Shown here one piece after another: positions 1 to 9,115 of a stretch of DNA of 44,794 nt. The position numbers and the translations under genes are program-made. The notes below the pieces were generated by a model, which worked only from the letters and a program-made list of their open reading frames with translations, searched no databases and was not told the DNA's origin. Source of the stretch: Bacillota bacterium (GTDB lineage Bacteria > Bacillota > Clostridia > Christensenellales > Aristaeellaceae); the NCBI GenBank assembly GCA_023398575.1, contig JAEWSC010000049.1, positions 1-44,794 of the forward strand. Reading direction: 5' to 3'. Numbering within the stretch: position 1 is the first letter of the stretch; each line of letters opens with the position of its first letter.

Positions 1-1
1 C

Positions 2-703
2 TCATCCCACAAAATCGCTTTTTACATGCAGCCAGGCAGCCTTGGGGTCTTTTTCCCCGGTGATGGGCCTGCCGACCACAATGTAGTCAGAACCCAATTC
101 CCTGGCTTTCGCGGGTGAAGTCACCCGTTTCTGATCATCCATACTGCCATCCGGATAGCGGATGCCGGGGGTCACCGTGAGAAAGCCTTCGCCGCAGGCA
201 TCCTTGACCAGCCTTGTTTCCAAAGGCGAACAAACAACGCCGTCAAGACCTGCTGCTTTCGCATTTTGCGAGTACCTAGCAACCACATTTGTTAGGCTTC
301 CGCCGATCAAAAGCTCGCTTTGCATCGTCTGCTCCGCGGTGCTGGTCAATTGCGTTACAGCAATCAATTGAATCTTCTTCCCCGGCGCTGCGCCGGCATA
401 CAACCCTTCTCGGGCTGCTTCCATCATCGCCATGGTTCCGGACGCGTGCACGTTGACCATATCAATGCCAAGACGCGAAAGGTTTGTCATGGCCTTTTTC
501 ACGGTATTGGGAATGTCGTGCAATTTCAAATCCAGAAATACTGAAAACCCTTTGTTCTTGATCTCGCGAACAATCTCCGGCCCCTCGCCATAGAAAAGCT
601 CCATACCGATTTTCAAGAAGGGCTTTTCCCCCTCAAAATGGCTCAAAAAAGTCATGGTCTCCTGGCGGCTTGCAAAATCACAGGCGATGATAACATCTCT
701 CAT
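2..703 (-). CDS. pyrF: Orotidine 5'-phosphate decarboxylase
   Basis: Catalyses the last step of UMP synthesis, decarboxylating OMP to UMP in the cytoplasm. The 233-residue protein is a complete TIM-barrel enzyme of normal length. It shows the conserved Asp9, Lys31 and the catalytic D-x-K-x-x-D motif (Asp58, Lys60, Asp63 in FLDLKLHD), and a C-terminal phosphate-binding VVGRPI segment. I chose the ATG at 703 because an upstream GGGAGG is well placed and conserved sequence starts there; the open frame runs further upstream without homology. Its start overlaps the pyrD stop by four bases (ATGA), so it is translated coupled to pyrD as the last visible gene of the pyr operon. pyrE is not in the window and may lie just beyond the left edge. 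Confidence 0.97.
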   Translation of the reverse strand: MRDVIIACDFASRQETMTFLSHFEGEKPFLKIGMELFYGEGPEIVREIKNKGFSVFLDLKLHDIPNTVKKAMTNLSRLGIDMVNVHASGTMAMMEAAREGLYAGAAPGKKIQLIAVTQLTSTAEQTMQSELLIGGSLTNVVARYSQNAKAAGLDGVVCSPLETRLVKDACGEGFLTVTPGIRYPDGSMDDQKRVTSPAKARELGSDYIVVGRPITGEKDPKAAWLHVKSDFVG

Positions 704-1614
704 TGGTGCGACCTCCCGATGATGCCGGATAGAGTTTGAATACCATACTTGTCCATCCGTTCCGGCAGTTCTTCCACAATTTTTTTGCATACCCAGGGGT
801 CTATCAGCGTCTGGGACCCTACCTGTACGGCGGAAGCCCCTACCGACATCATTTCGATGACATCGTCTGCACAGGTCACGCCGCCCACGCCAATGATGGG
901 GATTTTGACCTTTTCATAGACTTGATACACCATACGAAGGGCAACCGGCTTGATAGCCGGGCCGGAGAAGCCTGCCATTTTGGTGGACACAATGGGCCGG
1001 CCGGTGCGGGTATCAACGACCATGCCCAGCAGTGTGTTGATCATGGTCAAGCCGTCTGCTCCAGCTTCTTCACAGGCCACAGCAATTTCCGCAATGTCGG
1101 TCACATTAGGCGACAGCTTCATAAATACGGGCTTTTTGCACACCGCCTTTACGGCTTTTGTAACCTCCGCTGCGCCTTCGGGGCTTGTGCCAAAGGCCAT
1201 GCCTCCATGCTGCACATTGGGGCAGGATACATTGACTTCCAATATGTCCACGCCTTCGGCTTGATCCAGCGCCGAAGCGACAGAAGCGTACTCTTCCAAA
1301 GAAAAGCCGGCCACATTGGCGATAACAACACCTCTGTATAGCTTGCGAAGCCTTGCAAGCTCGTGCTCTACAATGACTTTTACACCAGGATTTTGAAGGC
1401 CAATGGCGTTGAGCATGCCGTCCCTGCATTCTGCCACCCTGGGCAAGGGATTGCCGCACCTTACTTCCTGGGTAGCCGCCTTGATGGCAATGCCGCCCAA
1501 CACGTTAATATCAAAGAACCTGGACATTTCGTAGCCATAAGCGAAGGTGCCGCTGGCGGGGATGACGGGGTTCGAAAGCGAAATGCTGCCCAGCTTTGCT
1601 TCCAGCCTGCTCAT
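700..1614 (-). CDS. pyrD: Dihydroorotate dehydrogenase, class 1B catalytic subunit
   Basis: FMN enzyme oxidising dihydroorotate to orotate. With PyrK it forms the class 1B heterotetramer that passes electrons to NAD+. The 304-residue protein begins MSRLEAKLGSISLSNPVIPA. It carries the active-site cysteine in the EVNVSCPNV segment (class 1 enzymes use Cys here, class 2 uses Ser), followed by a KLSPNVTDI segment and a C-terminal phosphate-binding GVGGV region. The ATG at 1614 overlaps the pyrK stop (ATGA), which fixes the start; the upstream extension of the frame lies inside pyrK. The neighbouring pyrK supports the 1B assignment over the fumarate-dependent 1A type. Confidence 0.96.
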   Translation of the reverse strand: MSRLEAKLGSISLSNPVIPASGTFAYGYEMSRFFDINVLGGIAIKAATQEVRCGNPLPRVAECRDGMLNAIGLQNPGVKVIVEHELARLRKLYRGVVIANVAGFSLEEYASVASALDQAEGVDILEVNVSCPNVQHGGMAFGTSPEGAAEVTKAVKAVCKKPVFMKLSPNVTDIAEIAVACEEAGADGLTMINTLLGMVVDTRTGRPIVSTKMAGFSGPAIKPVALRMVYQVYEKVKIPIIGVGGVTCADDVIEMMSVGASAVQVGSQTLIDPWVCKKIVEELPERMDKYGIQTLSGIIGRSHQ

Positions 1615-2339
1615 AATTTCACCTCCGCGCTTGTGAATACAGGACCTTCCAAGCAGATACGCTTCATACCGGTCATCATCTGGCAAGAGCAGCTCATACA
1701 CACGCCAAACCCGCAGCCCATGCGGGCCTCCAGAGAAAGTTGGCCCTCCTTGTTTAGTGCATGTACCGCCTTGAGCATGGGCATGGGCCCGCAGGCAAAG
1801 TAATAGTCATAATCAAACTGCTTCAGCGCGTCGGTGACAAAGCCCTTCATACCCATGCTTCCATCCACTGTGGTTACGGTAACCTTTGCGCCAAGGTCTT
1901 CAAACTCCTTGACATAAAATACATCTGCCGCGGCATTAAAGCCCAGCACACAGTGTACGTCCTCGCCCTGCAAGCGCTCCATCAGCCCGTACAGGGGGGG
2001 AACACCTACGCCGCCGCCGATGATGGCAATGCGCTTACCCTTGGCTGCAGCCGGGGTAAAACCGTTGCCAAGGCCGGTGAGCAGGTCCAGCTTATCACCA
2101 ATTTGCAGGTTCGACATGCAGGCGGTGCCCTTGCCCATCACCTTATAAATCATTTTTAATGAATCTTTATTCCAGGTGCACACACTGATGGGCCGGCGCA
2201 AGAACAGGCCCTCAAAATGCACATTGGCAAACTGGCCGGGGCTGCGGAAGGCTGAAGCGTCGCCCGCAAGCGTGATTTCCCACACATCCCTGGCGATGGA
2301 TTTGTTGTCCGTAATCTCAAAAACGCGCTGTGTAATCAT
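1611..2339 (-). CDS. pyrK: Dihydroorotate dehydrogenase electron-transfer subunit
   Basis: FAD and [2Fe-2S] protein that takes electrons from the PyrD FMN and reduces NAD+. The 242-residue protein has, in order, a ferredoxin-reductase beta-barrel with the FAD motif RRPISVCTW (about residue 50), a nucleotide-binding stretch IIGGGVGVPPLYGL (about 105-120), and a C-terminal cysteine cluster GCGFGVCMSCSCQ with a further Cys near KRICLEGP that would bind the iron-sulfur centre. Its stop overlaps the pyrD start and only three bases separate it from carB. Same operon as the other pyr genes. Confidence 0.95.
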   Translation of the reverse strand: MITQRVFEITDNKSIARDVWEITLAGDASAFRSPGQFANVHFEGLFLRRPISVCTWNKDSLKMIYKVMGKGTACMSNLQIGDKLDLLTGLGNGFTPAAAKGKRIAIIGGGVGVPPLYGLMERLQGEDVHCVLGFNAAADVFYVKEFEDLGAKVTVTTVDGSMGMKGFVTDALKQFDYDYYFACGPMPMLKAVHALNKEGQLSLEARMGCGFGVCMSCSCQMMTGMKRICLEGPVFTSAEVKL

Positions 2340-2342
2340 TGT

Positions 2343-5300
2343 TTACTCCTCACTGTCTATAGTAGATACTTTTAAGGTTATTTCTTCCAGCACATCCAGC
2401 AGTACTCTCACCGTATCCAAAGACGTCAGCATTGTCACGTTGTTTTCCACCGCCCAGCGTCGGATGAGAAAACCGTCCCGCCTATGCAGATCCCCCGCCT
2501 GCTCACTGATGGTATTGATGACATAGGTCACATACCCCAGCTTCATGGATTCCTGAATCTCATAGCTGCCTTCGCTGATTTTTTTTCGTTTGCGGGTGCG
2601 GATGCCATTGTCCTTCAGGAATGCCGCCGTACCGGCTGTGGCTTCGATATTGAAGCCCAGATCATAGAACCGCTTAATGAGGGGCAGCGCCCGCTGCTTA
2701 TCCTCATCGGCGATAGTTGCCAGCACTGTGCCATAATTGGCAACCCGCATGTTGGCCGCCTGCAGCGCCTTGTATAGCGCGCGGTTCATGGTATCGTCGT
2801 AGCCGATTGCCTCTCCTGTAGACTTCATTTCCGGCGAAAGATAGGCGTCAGCCCCTCTTAGCTTGCTGAAGGAGAAGACCGGCGCCTTCACATACCAGCG
2901 CTTCCTTTCTTCGGCAATGCCCGTCGAAAATCCTTGCATTTTGATGGTCTGCCCCAGCGCAATTTTCGTGGCCATGTTGGCCAGGCGGATGCCCGTCACT
3001 TTGGAGATAAAGGGCACCGTGCGGGAGGAGCGGGGGTTGACCTCAATTACGTACACCTGCTCATGGTCATCCACAATAAACTGTACATTAAACGGCCCTT
3101 TGATGCCGATGCCAAGCCCCAAACGCACCGAATAGTCAATAATGGTTTTCTTGACTGTGTCGCTCACCGAAAATGGCGGATACACGCTGATCGAATCGCC
3201 GGAGTGTACGCCGGTACGCTCCACATGCTGCATGATGCCGGGGATGAACACATCCTCTCCGTCACACACCGCGTCCACCTCCAGCTCCTTGCCGGAAATA
3301 TAGCGGTCCACCAGCACCGGCTGGTCCTCAGTCACCAATACAGCTTCATTTAGATACCGTGCAAGTGCCTCGTCGTCATGCACAATTTGCATGGCCCGTC
3401 CACCCAGCACGTAGGAAGGGCGCACCAGCACAGGGTAGCCAACCTCATTGGCAGCCATAATCCCATCCTCAAGGTTGGTGACAGCTTTCCCCGGAGGCTG
3501 TGGAATGCCCAATTGCCGCATGGTTTTTTCAAAGCTGTCCCTGTTTTCCGCCCGCTCGATGGCCGCGACATCAGTGCCGATGATAGGCACGCCCAGGTTA
3601 TGCAGCCGCTCCGCCAGGTTAATGGCGGTCTGGCCGCCCAGGGAGACGATGACGCCAAAGGGTTTCTCCATGTCGATGATGTTCATTACATCTTCCACGG
3701 TCAAGGGCTCAAAGTACAGTTTATCGCTGACGGAATAGTCTGTCGACACGGTTTCCGGATTATTGTTGATGATAATGGCTTCAAACCCTGCTTCCCGTAT
3801 GGCCCAGATGGCGTGTACAGTAGAATAGTCAAACTCCACGCCCTGACCAATACGGATTGGCCCGGCGCCCAGTACCACCACCGACTTTTTATCGGTGACG
3901 ATGGACTCATTCTCCGTCTCATAGGTGGAGTAAAAGTAGGGGATGTACGAATCAAATTCACTGGCGCAAGTGTCGATCATCTTGTATACCGGCAGGATAC
4001 CATGCTTTTTGCGCAGGGTGTAAATATCCGACTCGGTCATCTTCCACCACTTGCCAATGTAGCCATCAGAAAGGCCCATGCGCTTGGCAGCCCGCAGGGT
4101 ATCCATACAACCTATGTTGCCCTTGACTTCCTTCTCAAAGTCGATGATCTTGCGGATTTTACTGATAAAGAAGTAATCGATCTTTGTGATATCACAAATT
4201 CGGGCCGGATCTTCTCCCCGGCGCAGCAGCTCGCCAATGGCATACAGCCGCTCGTCGGTAGGGGTTTTGATCAAGGCCAGCAGCTCTCCGGTTGGGGTAT
4301 GGTCAAACTTTTTCAGCCAGATATGCGTCACGCCGGCTTCCAGGGAGCGTACCGCCTTTAAGAGGCTTTCCTCCATGGTGCGGCCGATGGCCATAATTTC
4401 GCCCGTAGCCTTCATCTGGGTGGATAACTGCCGATTCGCCTTATCAAATTTGTCAAAAGGGAACCTGGCAATTTTCGTTACCACATAATCCAGCGTAGGC
4501 TCAAAGCTGGCAGGGGTATTGGCGATGCGAATCTCATCGAGCGTCATGCCTACCGCAATCAGGGCGCTGACCCTGGCGATGGGATAGCCGCTGGCCTTGG
4601 AAGCCAATGCCGACGACCGGGAGACCCTGGGGTTAACCTCAATGACGAAATATTGCATGGAAAAGGGGTCCAAAGCAAATTGCACGTTGCAGCCGCCTTC
4701 AATTTTCAAGGCCCTTATGATATGCAGCGAGGCATCACGGAGCATGTGGTATTCCTTGTTGGTCAACGTTTGAGAGGGGCAGACCACAATGGAATCACCG
4801 GTATGTACGCCAACTGGGTCGATGTTTTCCATATTGCAGATGGTCAGCGCCGTGTCATTGCTGTCCCGCATGACCTCGTATTCGATTTCTTTATAACCCC
4901 TAATGGACTTTTCCACCAGCACCTGCCCCACCGGCGACAAGCGGAGTGCATTTTCCGCAACGATCAACAGTTCCTCTTCATTGTCCGCAAAGCCGCCGCC
5001 GGTACCGCCCAAAGTAAAAGCAGGGCGCAGCACCACAGGGTAACCAATTTGCTTGGCGACTTCCTTCGCTTCCTCTATCGTTTCCGCAATCCCGGATGCA
5101 ATGACCGGTTCACCGATCTCTTCGCACAGAGCCTTGAATTTTTCTCGGTCCTCCGCTTTGTTGATAGAGTCAAAGCCCGTGCCAAGTATTTCGCACCGGC
5201 ACTCCCGCAAGACGCCCTTTTGGTGCAGCTGCATAGCCAAATTCAGGCCTGTCTGGCCGCCCAGAGTAGGCAAAAGTGCGTCGGGCCGCTCCTTACGGAT

Positions 5301-5531
5301 AATTTTCGCCACATATTCCAGTGTCAACGGCTCCATATAAACCTTGCTGGCGATATGGGTATCGGTCATGATGGTAGCGGGGTTGGAGTTGACCAGGATA
5401 ACCGTATATCCCTGCTCTTTTAATGCCAGGCAGGCTTGGGTGCCGGAATAGTCAAACTCCGCCGCCTGGCCGATAACGATGGGGCCAGAGCCAATGACCA
5501 ATATCTTTTTAATATCTTGGCGCTTAGGCAT
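2343..5531 (-). CDS. carB: Carbamoyl-phosphate synthase large subunit
   Basis: Makes carbamoyl phosphate from bicarbonate, ammonia supplied by CarA, and two ATP. The 1062-residue protein is of normal length and shows the internal duplication of the family: two ATP-grasp halves, each opening with a glycine-rich segment (ILVIGSGPIVIGQAAEFDYSG near the N-terminus and VVLGAGPIRIGQGVEFDYS near 560), an oligomerisation domain between them, and an MGS-like allosteric domain at the C-terminus (about 935-1062). The ATG at 5531 overlaps the carA stop by eight bases. Arginine biosynthesis could share this enzyme; no arginine genes are in the window, and the pyr context argues for pyrimidine supply. Confidence 0.98.
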   Translation of the reverse strand: MPKRQDIKKILVIGSGPIVIGQAAEFDYSGTQACLALKEQGYTVILVNSNPATIMTDTHIASKVYMEPLTLEYVAKIIRKERPDALLPTLGGQTGLNLAMQLHQKGVLRECRCEILGTGFDSINKAEDREKFKALCEEIGEPVIASGIAETIEEAKEVAKQIGYPVVLRPAFTLGGTGGGFADNEEELLIVAENALRLSPVGQVLVEKSIRGYKEIEYEVMRDSNDTALTICNMENIDPVGVHTGDSIVVCPSQTLTNKEYHMLRDASLHIIRALKIEGGCNVQFALDPFSMQYFVIEVNPRVSRSSALASKASGYPIARVSALIAVGMTLDEIRIANTPASFEPTLDYVVTKIARFPFDKFDKANRQLSTQMKATGEIMAIGRTMEESLLKAVRSLEAGVTHIWLKKFDHTPTGELLALIKTPTDERLYAIGELLRRGEDPARICDITKIDYFFISKIRKIIDFEKEVKGNIGCMDTLRAAKRMGLSDGYIGKWWKMTESDIYTLRKKHGILPVYKMIDTCASEFDSYIPYFYSTYETENESIVTDKKSVVVLGAGPIRIGQGVEFDYSTVHAIWAIREAGFEAIIINNNPETVSTDYSVSDKLYFEPLTVEDVMNIIDMEKPFGVIVSLGGQTAINLAERLHNLGVPIIGTDVAAIERAENRDSFEKTMRQLGIPQPPGKAVTNLEDGIMAANEVGYPVLVRPSYVLGGRAMQIVHDDEALARYLNEAVLVTEDQPVLVDRYISGKELEVDAVCDGEDVFIPGIMQHVERTGVHSGDSISVYPPFSVSDTVKKTIIDYSVRLGLGIGIKGPFNVQFIVDDHEQVYVIEVNPRSSRTVPFISKVTGIRLANMATKIALGQTIKMQGFSTGIAEERKRWYVKAPVFSFSKLRGADAYLSPEMKSTGEAIGYDDTMNRALYKALQAANMRVANYGTVLATIADEDKQRALPLIKRFYDLGFNIEATAGTAAFLKDNGIRTRKRKKISEGSYEIQESMKLGYVTYVINTISEQAGDLHRRDGFLIRRWAVENNVTMLTSLDTVRVLLDVLEEITLKVSTIDSEE

Positions 5532-6627
5532 GTTGCACCCCCCCCTCTTCCTTATTCTCTTTCATGTGGTTCAGGAAGATGTCAAACAGGTAATCGCTGT
5601 CCTGGGGCCCTGGCGCGCTTTCCGGGTGGTACTGTACGCTGAAAATGCGCTGAACATCATTACGCAGACCCTCGGCAGTGTTATCCAGCAGGTTGATATG
5701 GCTAAGCGCGAGAGATGAGCCGGACAAACTGTTTGCATCCACGGCGAAGGAATGGTTCTGGCTTGTTAATTCCACCTTGCCGGTTTGAATATTTTTGACT
5801 GGGTGGTTGCCGCCCCGGTGGCCAAACTTCATTTTGTAGGTTTTTGCGCCGTTGGCCAGGGCGATCATCTGATGGCCCAAACAGATGCCAAAGATAGGCA
5901 GCCTTCCTTGAAAGGATTTGACCAAGTCCACCACCGGCTGCACATCCTCCGGGTCGCCAGGGCCGTTGGATAAGAACAGGCCATCGGGACGAAGCGCTAA
6001 CAACGCCTCGGGCGTGGTATCATAAGGGACCACGGTCACATTGCAGCCTTTTTGATTCAGCCTGCGGATGATGTTATGCTTGATGCCGCAGTCCACCGCC
6101 ACCACACTGTACTGAAAATTTGGCGTGCGGCTGTACCACAACTTCTTGCAGCTGACCCTTGGCACCTGATCGTGCATCTCCGGCGTAGTTTTGAGCCTTT
6201 CCAGCCCTTGCGCAATGCTCACTTCCGCGCCTGTGAGCAGTACACGCATGCTGCCCTCATCCCTGATCATGCGTGTAATTTGCCTGGTATCCACACCCTC
6301 AATGCCGGGTATGTTGTTTTCCGCCATGACCTCCGCCAGCGTTTTTGTATAGCGGAAGTTGGAAGGATCATTGTTGTATTCCCTTACGATAAACCCGCCG
6401 AGCTTGGGTGTGCGGGTTTCGTAATCTTCTTCATTCAGGCCATAATTGCCAATCAAGGGATAGGTCATGCACACCATTTGCCCGCAATAAGAAGGGTCGG
6501 AGAGAATTTCCTGATACCCTACCATGCTAGTGTTAAATACCACCTCGCATACTGTATCGCACTCCGCACCAAAGCCCGTGCCGAAAAATTCCCGGCCATT
6601 TTCAAAAATCAGCTTTCTGTTCAGCAT
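5524..6627 (-). CDS. carA: Carbamoyl-phosphate synthase small (glutaminase) subunit
   Basis: Hydrolyses glutamine and channels ammonia to CarB. The 367-residue protein has the CPSase small-chain N-terminal domain (NTSMVGYQEILSDPSY) and a class I glutamine amidotransferase domain with the nucleophile in FGICLGHQMIAL and the His/Glu pair in VQYHPESAPG. I set the start at the ATG at 6627, preceded by GGAGG at suitable spacing; a longer frame upstream runs into palindromic DNA. The 175-base spacer to pyrC holds two palindromes immediately upstream of the ribosome binding site. Unlike the other junctions in this operon, translation here is not coupled to the preceding gene. Confidence 0.97.
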   Translation of the reverse strand: MLNRKLIFENGREFFGTGFGAECDTVCEVVFNTSMVGYQEILSDPSYCGQMVCMTYPLIGNYGLNEEDYETRTPKLGGFIVREYNNDPSNFRYTKTLAEVMAENNIPGIEGVDTRQITRMIRDEGSMRVLLTGAEVSIAQGLERLKTTPEMHDQVPRVSCKKLWYSRTPNFQYSVVAVDCGIKHNIIRRLNQKGCNVTVVPYDTTPEALLALRPDGLFLSNGPGDPEDVQPVVDLVKSFQGRLPIFGICLGHQMIALANGAKTYKMKFGHRGGNHPVKNIQTGKVELTSQNHSFAVDANSLSGSSLALSHINLLDNTAEGLRNDVQRIFSVQYHPESAPGPQDSDYLFDIFLNHMKENKEEGGVQHA

Positions 6628-6646
6628 GAGTATATATTTCCTCCTT

Positions 6647-6696
6647 CCCAAGGGCTCTGCCCTTGGGTATCCCGCCAAAGAGATGCATCCCTTTGG
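6647..6696 (-). repeat. Paired palindromes upstream of carA
   Basis: Two adjacent palindromes: 6647-6667 with perfect 9-base arms CCCAAGGGC/GCCCTTGGG around a 3-base loop, and 6675-6696 with arms starting CCAAAG/CTTTGG around GATGCATC. They end right next to the carA ribosome binding site. A similar pair lies ahead of the DEAD-box helicase gene at 27954-27989. This looks like a REP-type dispersed palindrome, and could also act as an intra-operon RNA stabiliser or processing site. No U-tract follows, so it is not a simple terminator. Confidence 0.6.
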
Positions 6697-6801
6697 AAAA
6701 CCGATTCTGGGATGATCATCAAGTTACCGATTATCCTATATCTTTACAATTGCGATCCATTGGCCAATGTACATTAATACTTCCCCTATTGAGTATCTAC
6801 A

Positions 6802-8094
6802 TTATTCGGCATTGCTGAAACCATTTTTGTGAAAAATCTGTCTACCTTGACGAAACGTCGCTACAACCCTGCCGGACAGTTCCAGGCCTTCGAAGGGAGT
6901 TGCCCTGCCCATGGACGCAAATCTTTCAGGATCTACCCGCCAGACTTCATTTATATCCAGCACAACAATGTCCGCTGTAGTGCCTACCTTCAACTCCTGC
7001 TCGCGGTTTATAAGCCTCGCAGGGGCACAGGTCAGCTTGTCCAGCAATTGCTCCATCGTCATACGCCCAGTCTTCACCAGCGCCGTGTAGCATGCCGCAA
7101 AGGCCGTTTCCAACCCCACCACACCAAAGCTGCTGTTTTGCAGCCCCCGGCTCTTTTCTTCTAAAGTATGGGGAGCATGATCTGTGGCAATGCAATCAAT
7201 GGTGCCGTCGCACAGCCCTTCTATGATTGTTTCTCTATCCCTATGGCTGCGAAGCGGCGGATTCATTTTAAAGCGGCCATTATCTTCTACGATATCTTCA
7301 TCGCAAAACATGAGTTGATGAGGCGTACATTCACAGGTAACCGGCAGCCCTTGCCGCTTGGCGCTTCGTATCAGGTCTACGCTTTCCTTGGCCGAAATAT
7401 GGCATACGTGATAGCGTACGCCTGTTTTTTTTACCAGTTCGATATCCCGCTCTATCTGCCGCCACTCTGAAGCAGTGGAAATGCCGGGAACCCCAAATCG
7501 GTTGGATGCTGCTCCTTTATGCACACAGCCACCCATATCAATCAAGCTTTCATCTTCGCAATGTGCTGCCAGCAATCCGTTTATACTTTTGATGTGCTCC
7601 ATGGCAGCGTGCATCATGGCCTCCGATTGAACACCCTTTCCATCATCCGAAAAACCAGCACAATGCGCCGCCATCCCTTCCAAGTCCGCCAGTGCCTGCC
7701 CCTTTTCGCCCATGGTGATCGCCCCATAGGGGATCACTTCCACCAGGGCATCCCGGCGGATGATTTCCAACTGCTTCTGTAACGCATCCATGCAGTCAGG
7801 CACAGGGTTCACATTGGGCATGGCACATACAGTGGTAAAGCCCCCTGCTGCTGCCGCCCGGGTACCGGTGGCAATGGTCTCCTTATGCGAAAGGCCCGGC
7901 TCCCGAAGGTGAACATGCACATCTACAAAGCCTGGCGACACAATCAACCCTTCGGCCGGAAACACTTCCGCTCCTGGTGCGCAGATGGTTTGAGCAATGA
8001 TCTGCACTTTACCTTTACCAATCAACACGTCCGCCTTTTGCAATTTGCCCTCTGTATACACCATTCCGCCCTGTATTAATATCCGTTTGCTCAT
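6802..8094 (-). CDS. pyrC: Dihydroorotase
   Basis: Zinc amidohydrolase that cyclises carbamoyl aspartate to dihydroorotate. The 430-residue protein is the class I (long) type. It shows the metal motif DVHVHLREPG near residue 60, the AAGGFTTVCAMPNVNPVPD segment, metal-binding histidines in CHISAKES and in a HCEDESLID segment, and the catalytic Asp in ATDHAPHTLEEK. The ATG at 8094 overlaps the pyrB stop by four bases (ATGA). It is followed by the 175-base spacer to carA. Only one pyrC-like gene is seen, and it is intact, so it is expected to be the active enzyme rather than a PyrC' pseudo-subunit. Confidence 0.97.
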   Translation of the reverse strand: MSKRILIQGGMVYTEGKLQKADVLIGKGKVQIIAQTICAPGAEVFPAEGLIVSPGFVDVHVHLREPGLSHKETIATGTRAAAAGGFTTVCAMPNVNPVPDCMDALQKQLEIIRRDALVEVIPYGAITMGEKGQALADLEGMAAHCAGFSDDGKGVQSEAMMHAAMEHIKSINGLLAAHCEDESLIDMGGCVHKGAASNRFGVPGISTASEWRQIERDIELVKKTGVRYHVCHISAKESVDLIRSAKRQGLPVTCECTPHQLMFCDEDIVEDNGRFKMNPPLRSHRDRETIIEGLCDGTIDCIATDHAPHTLEEKSRGLQNSSFGVVGLETAFAACYTALVKTGRMTMEQLLDKLTCAPARLINREQELKVGTTADIVVLDINEVWRVDPERFASMGRATPFEGLELSGRVVATFRQGRQIFHKNGFSNAE

Positions 8095-8972
8095 ATCTGG
8101 CCCTCGACCGCGCGCCGAAGCGCTGCCATGCGCACATACACGCCGTTCTCCATTTGTTTAAAGATGCGTGACCGCTCGCATTCTACCAGCTCATCAGCAA
8201 TTTCCACATTGCGGTTTACCGGTGCGGGATGCATGATGATGGCGTTCTTTTTCATGGTTTCCATGCGTTTGCGGGTCAGGCCATAGCGCAGGTGATAATC
8301 CTCCTGGCTCATATGGTCCCGCATCCGGTGCCGCTCGTATTGTATACGGAGCAGCATCACCACATCGCTGGTGGTAACAGCCTCCTCCAGACTTTCGGAA
8401 AACAGCTCCGGCGCCATATACTCCTCCGGGCCGGAAACCACTACCTTCATGCCGAGCCTGCGCATGATCTCATAATTGGTATGAGCTACCCGGGAATGGC
8501 GTACATCGCCGATAATCGCTACCTTCAACCCTTCGAATCCGCCAAATTCCTGGCGGATGGTCAAAAGGTCCAGCAGTGATTGGGTGGGATGGTTGCCCGT
8601 GCCATCGCCGCCGTTTAGTATCGGGGCCTGCACGTGTCCCAAAATTTCCCGGTAATACTCATTCTCCGAATGGCGTATTACCAGCGCGTCCACCCCAAAG
8701 CTGTCAAAGGTCTTTACCGTGTCGTAAAAGCTTTCGTTTTTCTTGAGCGAGGAGGATTCCGGATGAAAATAAATGACCCGCATTCCCAACTTCTCTTCTG
8801 CAACGCAGAAACTGTATTGGGTGCGGGTCGAAGCCTCAAAAAAAAGATTACAGGCCACTTTACCGGATAGATTGGGAAAAACCGCTTTATCCCGGTAGGT
8901 TTGCGCCTCGTTTAAAAGCGCCATGACCTCCGAGATTCTAAGCTCACTGAGGGTTAACAGGTCTCTTGCCAC
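8091..8972 (-). CDS. pyrB: Aspartate carbamoyltransferase catalytic subunit
   Basis: Condenses carbamoyl phosphate and aspartate, the first committed step of pyrimidine synthesis. The 293-residue protein shows the carbamoyl-phosphate motif FFEASTRTQYSF, the aspartate-side HPTQSLLDL motif and a GDVRHSRVAHTN segment. The start is a GTG at 8972 with AAAGGGGG seven bases upstream and homology beginning at once (ARDLLTLSEL). The frame stays open further upstream but crosses the promoter. First gene of the operon. No pyrI regulatory subunit is present, so feedback inhibition of the E. coli type is not expected. Confidence 0.95.
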   Translation of the reverse strand: MARDLLTLSELRISEVMALLNEAQTYRDKAVFPNLSGKVACNLFFEASTRTQYSFCVAEEKLGMRVIYFHPESSSLKKNESFYDTVKTFDSFGVDALVIRHSENEYYREILGHVQAPILNGGDGTGNHPTQSLLDLLTIRQEFGGFEGLKVAIIGDVRHSRVAHTNYEIMRRLGMKVVVSGPEEYMAPELFSESLEEAVTTSDVVMLLRIQYERHRMRDHMSQEDYHLRYGLTRKRMETMKKNAIIMHPAPVNRNVEIADELVECERSRIFKQMENGVYVRMAALRRAVEGQI

Positions 8973-9020
8973 GTCTCTTCCCCCTTTATTTTCTTTGCGG
9001 AGTTGTCCACAAATTGCCCA

Positions 9021-9050
9021 ATTATAGCATAAGGGGTAATCATGTGTCAA
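9021..9050 (-). promoter_or_regulatory. Promoter of the pyr operon
   Basis: On the minus strand there is TTGACA (9050-9045), an 18-base spacer, and an extended -10 TGC-TATAAT (9026-9021). Transcription should begin near 9014, leaving a leader of only about 40 bases before the pyrB GTG. That is too short for the terminator/antiterminator pair used in PyrR attenuation, and no such structure is visible. Confidence 0.85.
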
Positions 9051-9115
9051 TCAAAAAGCATTTTGCATCACGGATTTTTCGGAACATTTTTTTAGTTGAT
9101 GTGTTCAAACTTTTC

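Noticed and set aside
384..398. GC palindrome of the form CCGGCGC-T-GCGCCGG inside pyrF, with a similar one at about 37954-37970 in the flavodoxin gene
   Set aside because: Both encode a Gly-Ala-Ala-Pro stretch within intact proteins; coincidence of codons is the simpler explanation.
736..1341. 201-codon plus-strand frame
   Set aside because: Antisense shadow of pyrD; no supporting signals.
3378..4361. 327-codon plus-strand open frame
   Set aside because: Lies wholly antisense to carB, which has uninterrupted family motifs; the long frame follows from codon bias. No ribosome binding site or family match.
8973..9115. PyrR-type attenuator ahead of pyrB
   Set aside because: The leader after the promoter is only about 40 bases and has no terminator hairpin.
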